Below are positions 17,535 through 25,839 of a stretch of DNA of 64,000 bases, piece by piece. Position 1 is the stretch's first letter; the number at the start of each line of letters is the position of its first letter. Both the position numbers and the translations under genes were made by a program. The notes beneath the pieces are model-generated. The model was not told the DNA's origin. It searched no databases and was given only the letters and a program-made list of their open reading frames with translations. Source of the stretch: Chryseobacterium cucumeris (GTDB taxonomy: Bacteria; Bacteroidota; Bacteroidia; Flavobacteriales; Weeksellaceae); contig NZ_CP068760.1 in assembly GCF_016775705.1 (NCBI RefSeq), positions 4,712,001-4,776,000 on the forward strand. The letters run 5' to 3'.

Positions 17535-17852
17535 TTATTTACTACCTTGTCTTACTTCTGTGAAAATTTCTCCATTATCACTCACTTTATAATATATAAA
17601 GCTGTTAAAACTATGTTGTAAATAAATAGGATGACCATTCTCATCATTAATTACAAGTCCAGCTAGTTGATTTTTTCCCCAATCTTCCTCTCCGAAAAAT
17701 ACAGATACATTCCAAGAATTAATTTTTTCTCCATCCAAATAAAAATCTTTATTTTCACGAATAATCATTTTTTCTTTAGTATCATATATGAAATTTGTTT
17801 TCTCTAAAACATCTTTGGCAATTTCCTCAATTTGTTCTTTTGTATGCTTCAT
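17535..17852 (-). CDS. Probable immunity protein for the adjacent toxin
   Basis: 105 aa, acidic, no signal peptide. Visible features are an alpha/beta pattern with SWNVSVFFGEEDWGKNQ and GLVINDENGHPIYLQ; I cannot name its family. It starts 6 bp after the stop of the metallopeptidase toxin, in the same operon, which is the standard place for the cognate immunity gene of a polymorphic toxin. It would bind and block the toxin in the producing cell. The role is inferred from context only. Confidence 0.65.
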   Translation of the reverse strand: MKHTKEQIEEIAKDVLEKTNFIYDTKEKMIIRENKDFYLDGEKINSWNVSVFFGEEDWGKNQLAGLVINDENGHPIYLQHSFNSFIYYKVSDNGEIFTEVRQGSK

Positions 17853-17858
17853 ATCTAT

Positions 17859-20030
17859 TTATTTTAATATTCCTAATTTTTTTAATTTGACTAACTCTTC
17901 CATTTCATCAATTACTAATTTTGGCTGTCCCATTGGTATTCTAATCTTATCATTTAAATATTCATAAGAATCAACCAATTCTCTTTTAGTCCATTTTTCT
18001 TTTGTTTTCCATATAGCTTCCCAAACCATTGTTTCATCTTCCCAAAGAGGTAATTTGGCATATTCTTCAGGGGATAATCTTTTCCAAGTTTTCATGTGAA
18101 CCATTTCATGGAAAACTGTCAATTCTGAAACCTCTGAACGTAAAAACATAGTTTTAAGTCTTGGATTGAAAGAACCTACTACACCTCTTGCATTCCAGTC
18201 CTTAAGTTTTTGTTTCATTCCAAAGTCCTTATCTACAATTTTCAAATCTACATCATATAACTCCTTTAGCAGCTTTCGGAGCTTTTTTAATTCTTTTAAA
18301 GTTAATAATCTCCCTCCATCTAATCCAAAACTATCATCAATTTTTCTGAAAAGCTCTTCAATATCCTCAACTACTTCATCATGAATTCTATTACCACTTC
18401 CAAATATAGCATCAATTTTCTTTCTAATCCATTCCGCAACTTTACCACTTTTTATAGCTTCCAGCATTTCAAGAAACTCTTTCTCCAACCATTTGTAAAA
18501 GTCTTGTGCAGAATTAGCAATTTTCCCACCTAAATTTTTAGAGAGTTGTATTCCCTTCGCTCCTAACTCTTCTGCCTTAGCTGTTATTCTGCTGATTTTA
18601 GCTGACAGGTCTGCCACTAAAGAGCCTCCTCCTGTAAAATATGCAATAATAGCATCTAAGATAAGTTCAAATGCAACAGCACCAATGAAGTATGCCCAAA
18701 AATACTCATTATAATCTTTTATTGAAGAAAACTTCTTTTTTAGTACATCAATAACTTTTGATAGTTCTTTCCATATCTTACCTTCACTGAACAGACTTTT
18801 AATACCTGCAAGAAATTCTTTAGAATTTTTGGTAAATAAATCTACAAAATCTTCTATGAATTCTAATTTCTCTTGATGTTTTGCCAACTCTAACGGACTC
18901 ATTTTTTCCATCTCCAAAAAAGGAATTTTATCCGTAACCATTGCTAATAGCATAATAACGGTTTGTGCTAAAGAAATTAAGCTATTGAGCAGACCACATA
19001 AAAAAGCGTTAATTTTTGCAACTTCTCGATTGACTTTCTCCACGATAATTGCACCAATACCTGAAAAAACTTCCAATATTTCATTAAAAAAAACTTTGAG
19101 CTTGTTATAGACATTTTTTATGCTTTCAGGGATATTATCTTCTATGAAATTCTTTAAATAGAAGACTACAGCAAAGAAAATATCGTCCGCTATTGTTGGG
19201 GTTGCTTTAACAACAGTTGAAACTATTGCCAGGGAAATTTCATCAAAATAATCTACAAAGTCTTTGAGCTTGTTAAATCCTTCACTTGCTATTTCAGAAG
19301 CATTCTGCATAGTTTTGTATTCTCTGGCAGAAATAGGAACAGGAATGATGGGCTTATATTTTGCTTCTTGTTTTTGAAATCCGCTTGTACCTACTTTATT
19401 TTGATAAGTACTGTACATCGGTAATACAAAATACTTCTCGTAATCATAATTTTCTTCCGTGAATTTCCAAGTTTCAACAGTTTCAATACCTCCTCTAAGC
19501 CAATCAGCCAATTGATTATTTAAAGAAAATACCTTTTTAAAGGCTTCGTTCAATTGGGTTTGTTCTGCAATTTCTAAATAGATTGCACCTTTCAAAAGAG
19601 TTTCGTTTATCTTTTTATCATCAGCAAGCTCTCTAACAAGATTGTCAAACCCACTTACAGTTATTGATTCTGTTGGAGTTACATATGTGGTATTTTGATT
19701 ATTACTATAAATTCTGTTAAAGAAGTTTTTGGCATCTTTTCCCATTTTTACCCGACAGGCTGTGCCAAAAAAGTTACTTTTTTTAGGGTCATCTTCTTCA
19801 TAGAAAACTTTAAATTGTTTCTCTTCTACACCCTCTTTTTCGTACCTATCAAACACTTCAACACCACTCTTACATAGTATGAAAGTATATTTTATGCGAT
19901 CTGTTACTTTAGTTTCGGGGATTTTATCGAAATCTTCGGGAGGAACAACAAATGTTTCAAAAAACACACTGTTTTTTCCATAAGGGCTGTCAATGTCTCT
20001 GCTCAAGACGTAATTTAATCTTTGTATCAT
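17859..20030 (-). CDS. Polymorphic toxin with C-terminal zincin-like metallopeptidase domain
   Basis: 723 aa, no Sec signal. Residues 1-240 look like a delivery/N-terminal domain of unknown family. Residues about 250-560 are helical, with hydrophobic stretches near IPESIKNV and FLCGLLNSLISLAQTVIMLL (about 345-370) and FIGAVAFELILDAIIAYF (about 448-465). The last 150 residues carry a zinc protease site H641-E-M-V-H645 with E671 as probable third ligand, resembling the zincin toxin domain of polymorphic toxins (Tox-MPTase4-like). The adjacent small gene is the expected immunity partner. Delivery route (T6SS-iii, contractile injection or other) cannot be told here. Codon use is more AT-rich than flanking housekeeping genes. 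Confidence 0.8.
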   Translation of the reverse strand: MIQRLNYVLSRDIDSPYGKNSVFFETFVVPPEDFDKIPETKVTDRIKYTFILCKSGVEVFDRYEKEGVEEKQFKVFYEEDDPKKSNFFGTACRVKMGKDAKNFFNRIYSNNQNTTYVTPTESITVSGFDNLVRELADDKKINETLLKGAIYLEIAEQTQLNEAFKKVFSLNNQLADWLRGGIETVETWKFTEENYDYEKYFVLPMYSTYQNKVGTSGFQKQEAKYKPIIPVPISAREYKTMQNASEIASEGFNKLKDFVDYFDEISLAIVSTVVKATPTIADDIFFAVVFYLKNFIEDNIPESIKNVYNKLKVFFNEILEVFSGIGAIIVEKVNREVAKINAFLCGLLNSLISLAQTVIMLLAMVTDKIPFLEMEKMSPLELAKHQEKLEFIEDFVDLFTKNSKEFLAGIKSLFSEGKIWKELSKVIDVLKKKFSSIKDYNEYFWAYFIGAVAFELILDAIIAYFTGGGSLVADLSAKISRITAKAEELGAKGIQLSKNLGGKIANSAQDFYKWLEKEFLEMLEAIKSGKVAEWIRKKIDAIFGSGNRIHDEVVEDIEELFRKIDDSFGLDGGRLLTLKELKKLRKLLKELYDVDLKIVDKDFGMKQKLKDWNARGVVGSFNPRLKTMFLRSEVSELTVFHEMVHMKTWKRLSPEEYAKLPLWEDETMVWEAIWKTKEKWTKRELVDSYEYLNDKIRIPMGQPKLVIDEMEELVKLKKLGILK

Positions 20031-20120
20031 ATCATTTGAATTTACTATGAGCCAAATGTAGATTCGGGTAACGACAGAACCTGACGTATTATATTTATTT
20101 TACTTGAGACTTCACCTCAT

Positions 20121-20141
20121 AATATTGCTATTAGCAATATT
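20121..20141. promoter_or_regulatory. Perfect palindrome upstream of the toxin gene
   Basis: AATATTGCTA-T-TAGCAATATT, ten-base arms around one base, about 90 bp upstream of the toxin ATG. Shape and place fit an operator, but no regulator is known. Confidence 0.4.
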
Positions 20142-20198
20142 TGTATTAAGAATTATTTGAAAAAAGCAATCCCTATATGTTATATGTCACAAAAGCAT

Positions 20199-20206
20199 TA
20201 TATTTG
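20199..20206 (+). promoter_or_regulatory. -7 box TATATTTG upstream of the 106-aa gene
   Basis: A TAnnTTTG match about 107 nt before the ATG at 20313, with no good -33 element. Confidence 0.3.
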
Positions 20207-20312
20207 CAAAAAATTTATCCATAGTTGGTTCTACCAATAGGGTAACACTGATGAAAAATATTATTGATAAATCATTGTTTGCAGTTTTCTGCAGACCATC
20301 AAATTTTATATC

Positions 20313-20633
20313 ATGCCGGATTTAAAAATACAAGAAGCGAAATTGCTTTTTAAGAAAATCCACTCTAACCCAAAAAGTTACGATTTACAAATCAATGAAG
20401 GCGGGATTACAGGCAGAGATGATAAAATCAGTTTCAGGCTTTACAGGACTGGAGAAAGGGTTGCTTTTGAAGTAACAATTGATGAACTTACTTTCACCAA
20501 TACCACTGGAGAATGGAATAATGCACTGATCATGCTGGGAAATACGATCAAAAAATTAGAGAAAGAACAAGAAAATTTAAAAATAGAACAGGCAATAAAT
20601 AAACTCAGAAAGTACCTATCAGAAGAAAATTAA
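20313..20633 (+). CDS. Small hypothetical protein
   Basis: 106 aa, no signal or TM segment. It has an N-terminal beta-rich part (SYDLQINEGGITGRDDKISF, then FEVTIDELTF) and a C-terminal charged helix (KKLEKEQENLKIEQAINKLR) that could be a coiled coil. Codon use looks coding. It lies between the toxin gene (divergent) and rpsT. I recognise no family and assign no function. Confidence 0.6.
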   Translation: MPDLKIQEAKLLFKKIHSNPKSYDLQINEGGITGRDDKISFRLYRTGERVAFEVTIDELTFTNTTGEWNNALIMLGNTIKKLEKEQENLKIEQAINKLRKYLSEEN

Positions 20634-20650
20634 AATTTTTAAAAATAAAT

Positions 20651-20681
20651 TTGGTAGTTTAAAAAAAAGTTTATAGTTTTG
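20651..20681 (+). promoter_or_regulatory. rpsT promoter TTG-N20-TAGTTTTG
   Basis: TTG at 20651 and TAGTTTTG at 20674-20681; the rpsT ATG is at 20700. The transcript may run on into the tRNA-Glu array. Confidence 0.65.
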
Positions 20682-20699
20682 CACTCACATTTAAACGAT

Positions 20700-20954
20700 A
20701 TGGCAAATCATAAATCAGCACTAAAGAGAATCAGACAAAACGAAACTAGAAGACTTCGTAACAGATATTACCACAAGACTGCTAGAACAGCTTTAAAAGC
20801 TTTAAGAAATGAAGAGAACAAAGCTGCTGCTACAGAACAATTGCCAAAAGTTATCGCTTTATTGGATAAATTAGCTAAGAAAAACATTATCCACAAAAAC
20901 AAAGCAGCTAACTTGAAAAGCAAATTAACAAAGCACGTTAATAAATTAGCGTAA
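20700..20954 (+). CDS. rpsT: 30S ribosomal protein S20
   Basis: 84 aa, the family length. The start at 20700 ([15 protein letters not shown]) is canonical for S20; an upstream in-frame start at 20679 would fall inside the promoter. It is Lys/Arg/Ala-rich and all-helical. It binds 16S rRNA early in 30S assembly. The first tRNA-Glu of the array begins 10 nt after its stop, suggesting one transcript. Confidence 0.98.
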   Translation: MANHKSALKRIRQNETRRLRNRYYHKTARTALKALRNEENKAAATEQLPKVIALLDKLAKKNIIHKNKAANLKSKLTKHVNKLA

Positions 20955-20964
20955 CAATATAGCT

Positions 20965-21036
20965 GGCCCGTTCGTCTATCGGTTAGGACCTCAGATTTTC
21001 ATTCTGGTAAGAGGGGTTCGATTCCCCTACGGGCTA
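20965..21036 (+). tRNA. tRNA-Glu (TTC), array copy 1
   Basis: 72 nt. Acceptor GGCCCGT/ACGGGCT, anticodon loop TTTTCAT (TTC), T arm AGGGG-TTCGATT-CCCCT, no encoded CCA, G1-U72 first pair. Identical to the next two copies. Confidence 0.97.
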
Positions 21037-21118
21037 CTTACATCTTATAAGACCACTGTAACAACGGTGGTTTTATAAAGATTACTGTAGAAAAAGCTAT
21101 ATTAAAATAAATCTAACC

Positions 21119-21190
21119 GGCCCGTTCGTCTATCGGTTAGGACCTCAGATTTTCATTCTGGTAAGAGGGGTTCGATTCCCCTACGGGCTA
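21119..21190 (+). tRNA. tRNA-Glu (TTC), array copy 2
   Basis: Same 72-nt sequence as copy 1, separated from it by 82 nt of unrelated spacer. Confidence 0.97.
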
Positions 21191-21253
21191 CAATAAGAGT
21201 TGACACTTATAAAAACAAAAGCTAACACATTACTTCGGTAATGGAAGATAGAG

Positions 21254-21325
21254 GGCCCGTTCGTCTATCGGTTAGGACCTCAGATTTTCATTCTGGTAAG
21301 AGGGGTTCGATTCCCCTACGGGCTA
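21254..21325 (+). tRNA. tRNA-Glu (TTC), array copy 3
   Basis: Same 72-nt sequence, 63 nt after copy 2; followed at once by a strong terminator that ends the array transcript. Confidence 0.97.
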
Positions 21326-21327
21326 CA

Positions 21328-21356
21328 AAAGGACTTTTTCGAAAGTCCTTTTTTTA
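21328..21356 (+). terminator. Terminator of the tRNA-Glu array
   Basis: Stem AAAGGACTTT / AAAGTCCTTT with a TTCG loop, then a T-run. Confidence 0.93.
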
Positions 21357-21581
21357 TTTCTATATACAGGATTCCGGTAATTTCTTTTCAACAAGATTAA
21401 CAGATTTAAGCTTTCAACCGCACCTGGCTTTATCCAACTGAAACAATAATACATCAAACAAAAACATCTCACTGGTAAGATTTGTACATTATTTTCATTC
21501 CCAATGATGGAGTCATATTAAATTTCATCAAAAATATCACCATTTATGGAAATATTTTTTTTTACTTCTTCCATTAATCCT

Positions 21582-21589
21582 TACATTTG
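21582..21589 (+). promoter_or_regulatory. -7 box TACATTTG for the first T9SS paralog
   Basis: A TAnnTTTG match 31 nt before the ATG at 21621. The remaining 295-bp gap after the tRNA array is AT-rich and shows nothing else. Confidence 0.45.
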
Positions 21590-21620
21590 AATAAAACTAT
21601 TCATTTTTAAAAAATATAAC

Positions 21621-22394
21621 ATGAAATTCAATTTATTTTCGGGAAGCCGATCCTCTTTAAAGGCCGGATTGATAGCTTTATTTTTATTTTCTACCAGCAC
21701 AATGTCCTTGGCACAAAACAGAATTTATGCACACGCACAAAGCTCCGGAGTATTCGGAGTAGCCTGCCTGGGATGTCATATCGATAATCCCCTTAATGCC
21801 GTAGGAGATAACGAAGATGACTACTCAACAATGGTATTGGGAACAGCTCTGTTGGGAGGAATTCAGCAAACCCTGATTTTCCCTGACCTAAGATCTGACA
21901 CAAGGCTGGTAGTAGGAATCGGAACAGACAACATACCATTATCTGTACAGTTGTTAAGCGGAGTAACGCTTGAAACAATGAATGGAGGTACATCCAATGA
22001 TGATCGGAGAACAATTGATGTAAGCCTTCTTAAACTGGGCGCAACCCCAAACAGAGGTACAATAGAATTCAAACCTACAAAGCCTTATGATGGGATAAGA
22101 ATCGGATTAACAGGCGGTGTTCTAAGCCTTGGCGGTGGTTTCAGAGTTTATTATGCTTACCAGGATCCATTGATGAATATCATGGCTCACAGTCAGAACG
22201 GACAGATTACTCTTGGTGGAAATGTTCCTGTAGAAGGTTCCGAAGTTATCCTGTACAATACTTCAGGAAAGGAAGTATTCCGTTCCAAGCTGACCTCAAA
22301 TACATTTGAGCCGAAACAGCCGGAAGGTGTTTATATCATGAATGTACAAACGAAAGAAGGTAAAATCTATTCAAAAAAAATTGTAATCAAATAA
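21621..22394 (+). CDS. T9SS-secreted surface protein, paralog 1
   Basis: 257 aa. A signal peptide (to LAQ, about residue 32) is followed by a beta-rich domain with ACLGCHIDNPLNAVGDNEDD near the N-terminus, a Cys-x-x-Cys plus NPxNAVGxNExDYST block. The C-terminus is a type A T9SS sorting domain (EGSEVILYNTSGKEVFRSKL, PEGVYIMNVQT, SKKIVIK). It is about half identical to the following gene, with which it forms a tandem pair. Ligand unknown; the NAV-type motif resembles that of surface adhesin-like domains. Confidence 0.85.
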   Translation: MKFNLFSGSRSSLKAGLIALFLFSTSTMSLAQNRIYAHAQSSGVFGVACLGCHIDNPLNAVGDNEDDYSTMVLGTALLGGIQQTLIFPDLRSDTRLVVGIGTDNIPLSVQLLSGVTLETMNGGTSNDDRRTIDVSLLKLGATPNRGTIEFKPTKPYDGIRIGLTGGVLSLGGGFRVYYAYQDPLMNIMAHSQNGQITLGGNVPVEGSEVILYNTSGKEVFRSKLTSNTFEPKQPEGVYIMNVQTKEGKIYSKKIVIK

Positions 22395-22621
22395 TTTAAT
22401 TGATTACAGAATAAATGCAGTATACTTTTTTCAAGCTTGCCATATTTTTTACATTCATTTTCAAGCAACTACAAGCATTCACCCCATTAAATAATAATAA
22501 ATCATTAATTGCAAATATCAATAAATTATTAACAAATCACATAATTATGAAATAAAATAAGCAACATAATTATTTTATTTATAAATTTACAAAAAAAACT
22601 AAAATCCAAAATTTTCTACAT

Positions 22622-23410
22622 ATGAAAACTTATTTATTATTGAGCCAACGCACGATGAAAGCTGCAGTTTTGGCATCATTCCTATTTTTAACCAGCACAA
22701 TGTCTTTTGCTCAGATCGTAAAAACCTACGCAAGCAGCCAGACCAATCAGGTGCTAGGAGTATGCCTGGGTTGTGGTGTATTGAATCCTCAGAATGCTGT
22801 AGGGAGCAACGAGAATGACTATTCTACTCTACAGGTTTCAGTGGGGCTTCTTGCAAGAACAGAACAGACATTGATTTTCCCAACTACCAATATTGCGAAC
22901 AATACCAATAAACTTGTTCTTGCGATAGGTTCAAACGGAACTCCTCTATCTGCACAGCTATTGGGCGGGGTATCTATTGAAACATTTAATGGAGATGTTT
23001 CCAATAACGATTACACAAGTCTTGCCACAAAACTGATCACTCTTGGAAGCGGAGATCCAAGCAAAGGGGAAATAGAGATGACGATGAACATCCCTTTTGA
23101 CCGCATTAAAATAAATGTGAATTCCGGATTATTGAATATCGGTGGAGAGCTTAGAGTATACTATGCTTACCAGTACAAAGATCCTTTCATCAATTTCATG
23201 GCTCACAGCCAGGATGGGCAGTTCACTCTTGACAAAAATGTTTCTGCAGAAGGTTCCGAAGTTACTTTAACCAATACTTCAGGGAAAGAAGTATTCCGTT
23301 CCAAGCTGACATCAAATACTTTTGATACCAAACAGCCACAAGGGGTATATATTATGAAACTTCAGACAAAAGAAGGAAAAAAATACTCTAAAAAAGTGAT
23401 TATCAAATAA
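22622..23410 (+). CDS. T9SS-secreted surface protein, paralog 2
   Basis: 262 aa. Signal peptide to about residue 31 (FAQ), then VCLGCGVLNPQNAVGSNEND, matching the paralog block with both cysteines kept. The C-terminal 75 residues form the same type A sorting domain (EGSEVTLTNTSGKEVFRSKL, QGVYIMKLQT). The 227-bp gap between the paralogs is very AT-rich without a recognisable promoter box. It ends in a strong terminator. Confidence 0.85.
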   Translation: MKTYLLLSQRTMKAAVLASFLFLTSTMSFAQIVKTYASSQTNQVLGVCLGCGVLNPQNAVGSNENDYSTLQVSVGLLARTEQTLIFPTTNIANNTNKLVLAIGSNGTPLSAQLLGGVSIETFNGDVSNNDYTSLATKLITLGSGDPSKGEIEMTMNIPFDRIKINVNSGLLNIGGELRVYYAYQYKDPFINFMAHSQDGQFTLDKNVSAEGSEVTLTNTSGKEVFRSKLTSNTFDTKQPQGVYIMKLQTKEGKKYSKKVIIK

Positions 23411-23430
23411 AGAAGATATACAACAGAATG

Positions 23431-23466
23431 AACCCGGCAAGCTTTAAAAGCTTGCCGGGTTTTTTA
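23431..23466 (+). terminator. Terminator of the T9SS paralog pair
   Basis: Stem AACCCGGCAAGCTTT / AAAGCTTGCCGGGTT, then T-run. Confidence 0.95.
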
Positions 23467-23489
23467 TATCATCCCCTATTGATTGGTCA

Positions 23490-23522
23490 ATAAAAACCCC
23501 TGACCAAAATTGATCAGGGGTT
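23490..23522 (-). terminator. Terminator of the cobalamin operon
   Basis: Minus-strand stem AACCCCTGA / TCAGGGGTT with loop TCAATTTTGG, then T-run, 30 bp after the last operon gene. Confidence 0.88.
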
Positions 23523-23552
23523 AAAATAACAAGATTACTATCTGCAATAGTA

Positions 23553-25811
23553 TTAGTTTTTGATTAATTTCTGCTGATATACCGCTTTATCGGTTACAGC
23601 TTTTACAATATAAATACCCTTTGGAAGTGCACTTACATTAATCTGACCATTGTTCAGCTGTACATTGATTACTCTGCCTGAAGCATCGTAAAGAGAAACA
23701 TTCTGAATTTTCTCCTGCGTTTTAATCGTAAGAATATCTGTTACAGGATTTGGATAGATGCCAAACTCAAGCTTCTTAACCTCAGCAGTTGCTAATGTTG
23801 AAGCAGTACTGTTTACTGTAAGTGTTTTTTCAATCAATTTACCGTTTGAGTTAAAGCTGATCACAATATCAGATATACCTGAAACAAGCGGTGTCAGAAC
23901 CAGCTCATCATTATTATTAATTACAGCAGAGACCGTGGTAGGATTGCTGTTTGATTTTACAGTTTTTACAACAGATACCGTCATATTATCGGCATCAGAA
24001 ACTATTGATTTCAGATCAATTGTCGTTGTGTTTCCTGCAGTAACCTGTGAAGGGAAAACATTACTTACAACAGGAACTGAGTTATTGGTAAATACCGTCA
24101 GCGAAGGGAACCAATAGTAGTCGTTCAGAGTTTTTGTATTGATAAGGGCCCCGGTCATATCGTAGGTATGAACCCAGTTTTTCTGGTAGTGTGCTCCATA
24201 TCCGCTTTCTGTGGTATTCAGAACCAACTCTCCGGTAACAGGGTTTACACGAAGAGCCGCTCCGTACGGAATTTGTTTAAACTGACCTGTTTGTCCTGGA
24301 ATTGCAGCAAAGTTTTCGTTAAATGTTTTCGTTGTAACATCAAATCTCACAATCTGTGTTCCTGAGCTCCAGCTGCTTATTGAATTGATCCAATATAAAG
24401 CATTTTCTTTGTTACTTGCTGTGAATCTTCCGGCATTCCATGCGCCCCAGTCTCCGATATACTTTGTAGTTGGGATATTGTAGATCTGTGTTGCAAAAGT
24501 GGTAGGATTAATGCTGATCAGCTTCTGGTCCTGAATTCCCCATACACTTCCGTCTTTAGCCTGAACCACCGAGTAGAACCCTCCTGCAATAGTACTCACT
24601 ATCGTATCGGTATTAGGATTAATCACTAAAATTCCTACTCCCTGTTTTACGGCAAAAACATATTGTGAAGTACGGATCATATTTCCGATCTGCCCATTTC
24701 CACCTGTTCCGGTAATTAAATTACCAACCTGTAAATTATCAATATTAAAAAGAACGATACCGGTGGAAGTACCGATATATCCTTTATGTTCATTAACGCC
24801 TACAAATGATCTTCCGTCACCGCCTCCGATGTTATTAAAACCAGCAATTTTCTGCATAGTCTGTGCATTGGCTACAACCAGTCTTCCGCCGGGAGTATAT
24901 TGAGTATCTCCCCCATCAGCAGCCTGCTTTGATACGAAGTAAAATTTATCACCATAAATTGTTCCGTACTGTGTCGTTGCCCCGAAAGCCTGATTATTAT
25001 TGGCATTACTGTACACACGGTAATTGATCTGGCCGTTATTATCAATGAAGTTTACAGAACCGTTGGTATGACCAAACCATTCTTCGTTCACCATAAAATA
25101 TCCGTTGGTATAATTTGTAGAAGCTACATATGGAGAAACCGGAGTCATGGTAGAAGAAACAGGTGTTTCATTAAATCCTACATTGAAATTCCATACATCC
25201 CAGGAACCATTTTGCAATGCACGTGAGGAAGCTCCAACACTGGAATATCCGAAATCTGCATCCGTCGGATTCTTTACCCAGTACGCCCAATATCCGTTCA
25301 CGGTCCAACCTGACTGCCAGTGATCGTTTGCAGCATCTACAATGGTGTAGCTGTCGAAATCATAAGCTGTCGTATTGACAAAACCATTGACCGGATATAA
25401 CGGATAAGTGGTATTTCCGCTTTTGATCAGGGCATTGGTCCCCTGACCGTTCAGATCAAATCCAATCCCTCCGACTGCTGATCCAAATTGTGTTCCCTGA
25501 TAAAGCAACGTATATAATCTGTGGTCTGCTTTAGCAATAGCTTTCAGCATATCTTCTCCGGTAGCACTTCCGTTCCATTTGAATCCCCAAACCACCGCAT
25601 CAGGATTTTTACCGTCGTTCCACTGTACTACAAAAGCAGCCTGATTGGTTCCCGACCCTACCCAATACTGAATATCAGCAAAACTGATGGTAGTGGTATT
25701 AAGCTTGCTGATCCCTGAAATATCATTTCTGGGTACGCCCTGAACTTTTATCTGTGCATTCGATACGCATGCGAACAGAAAAAGCATCATAAAAAGATAA
25801 AACTTTTTCAT
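23553..25811 (-). CDS. T9SS-exported DUF5074-like (BtuG-related) propeller protein
   Basis: 752 aa. Signal peptide ending VSNAQ (about residue 19). The N-terminal 220 aa (YWVGSGTNQAAFVVQWNDGK, GGIGFDLNGQGT) form a domain often fused to DUF5074 proteins. Residues about 240-580 are repeats like VVANAQTMQKIAGF and GTSTGIVLFNIDNLQVGN, a beta-propeller pattern. An Ig-like unit (590-670) precedes a type A sorting domain (YPNPVTDILTIKTQ ... ALPKGIYIVKAVT). It is the last gene of the riboswitch-led operon. Role inferred: a surface-exposed or released cobalamin-binding protein that feeds the receptor. DUF5074/BtuG in Bacteroides binds cobalamin with very high affinity; binding here is unproven. Confidence 0.8.
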   Translation of the reverse strand: MKKFYLFMMLFLFACVSNAQIKVQGVPRNDISGISKLNTTTISFADIQYWVGSGTNQAAFVVQWNDGKNPDAVVWGFKWNGSATGEDMLKAIAKADHRLYTLLYQGTQFGSAVGGIGFDLNGQGTNALIKSGNTTYPLYPVNGFVNTTAYDFDSYTIVDAANDHWQSGWTVNGYWAYWVKNPTDADFGYSSVGASSRALQNGSWDVWNFNVGFNETPVSSTMTPVSPYVASTNYTNGYFMVNEEWFGHTNGSVNFIDNNGQINYRVYSNANNNQAFGATTQYGTIYGDKFYFVSKQAADGGDTQYTPGGRLVVANAQTMQKIAGFNNIGGGDGRSFVGVNEHKGYIGTSTGIVLFNIDNLQVGNLITGTGGNGQIGNMIRTSQYVFAVKQGVGILVINPNTDTIVSTIAGGFYSVVQAKDGSVWGIQDQKLISINPTTFATQIYNIPTTKYIGDWGAWNAGRFTASNKENALYWINSISSWSSGTQIVRFDVTTKTFNENFAAIPGQTGQFKQIPYGAALRVNPVTGELVLNTTESGYGAHYQKNWVHTYDMTGALINTKTLNDYYWFPSLTVFTNNSVPVVSNVFPSQVTAGNTTTIDLKSIVSDADNMTVSVVKTVKSNSNPTTVSAVINNNDELVLTPLVSGISDIVISFNSNGKLIEKTLTVNSTASTLATAEVKKLEFGIYPNPVTDILTIKTQEKIQNVSLYDASGRVINVQLNNGQINVSALPKGIYIVKAVTDKAVYQQKLIKN

Positions 25812-25839
25812 TTTTTATTAATTTAAATAGATTGTATTA

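Noticed and set aside
20313-20633. Assignment of the 106-aa protein as antitoxin or second immunity protein of the adjacent toxin
   Set aside because: It is on the opposite strand from the toxin operon with its own leader, and has no family hallmark; left as hypothetical.
17133-21325. Genomic island bounded by tRNA-Glu 3' ends as attL/attR
   Set aside because: No integrase or mobility gene lies between, rpsT is inside, and the tRNA copies are ordinary paralogs. Recombination is possible but not shown.
21241-21441. 66-aa ORF across the third tRNA-Glu
   Set aside because: Overlaps the tRNA gene and its terminator.
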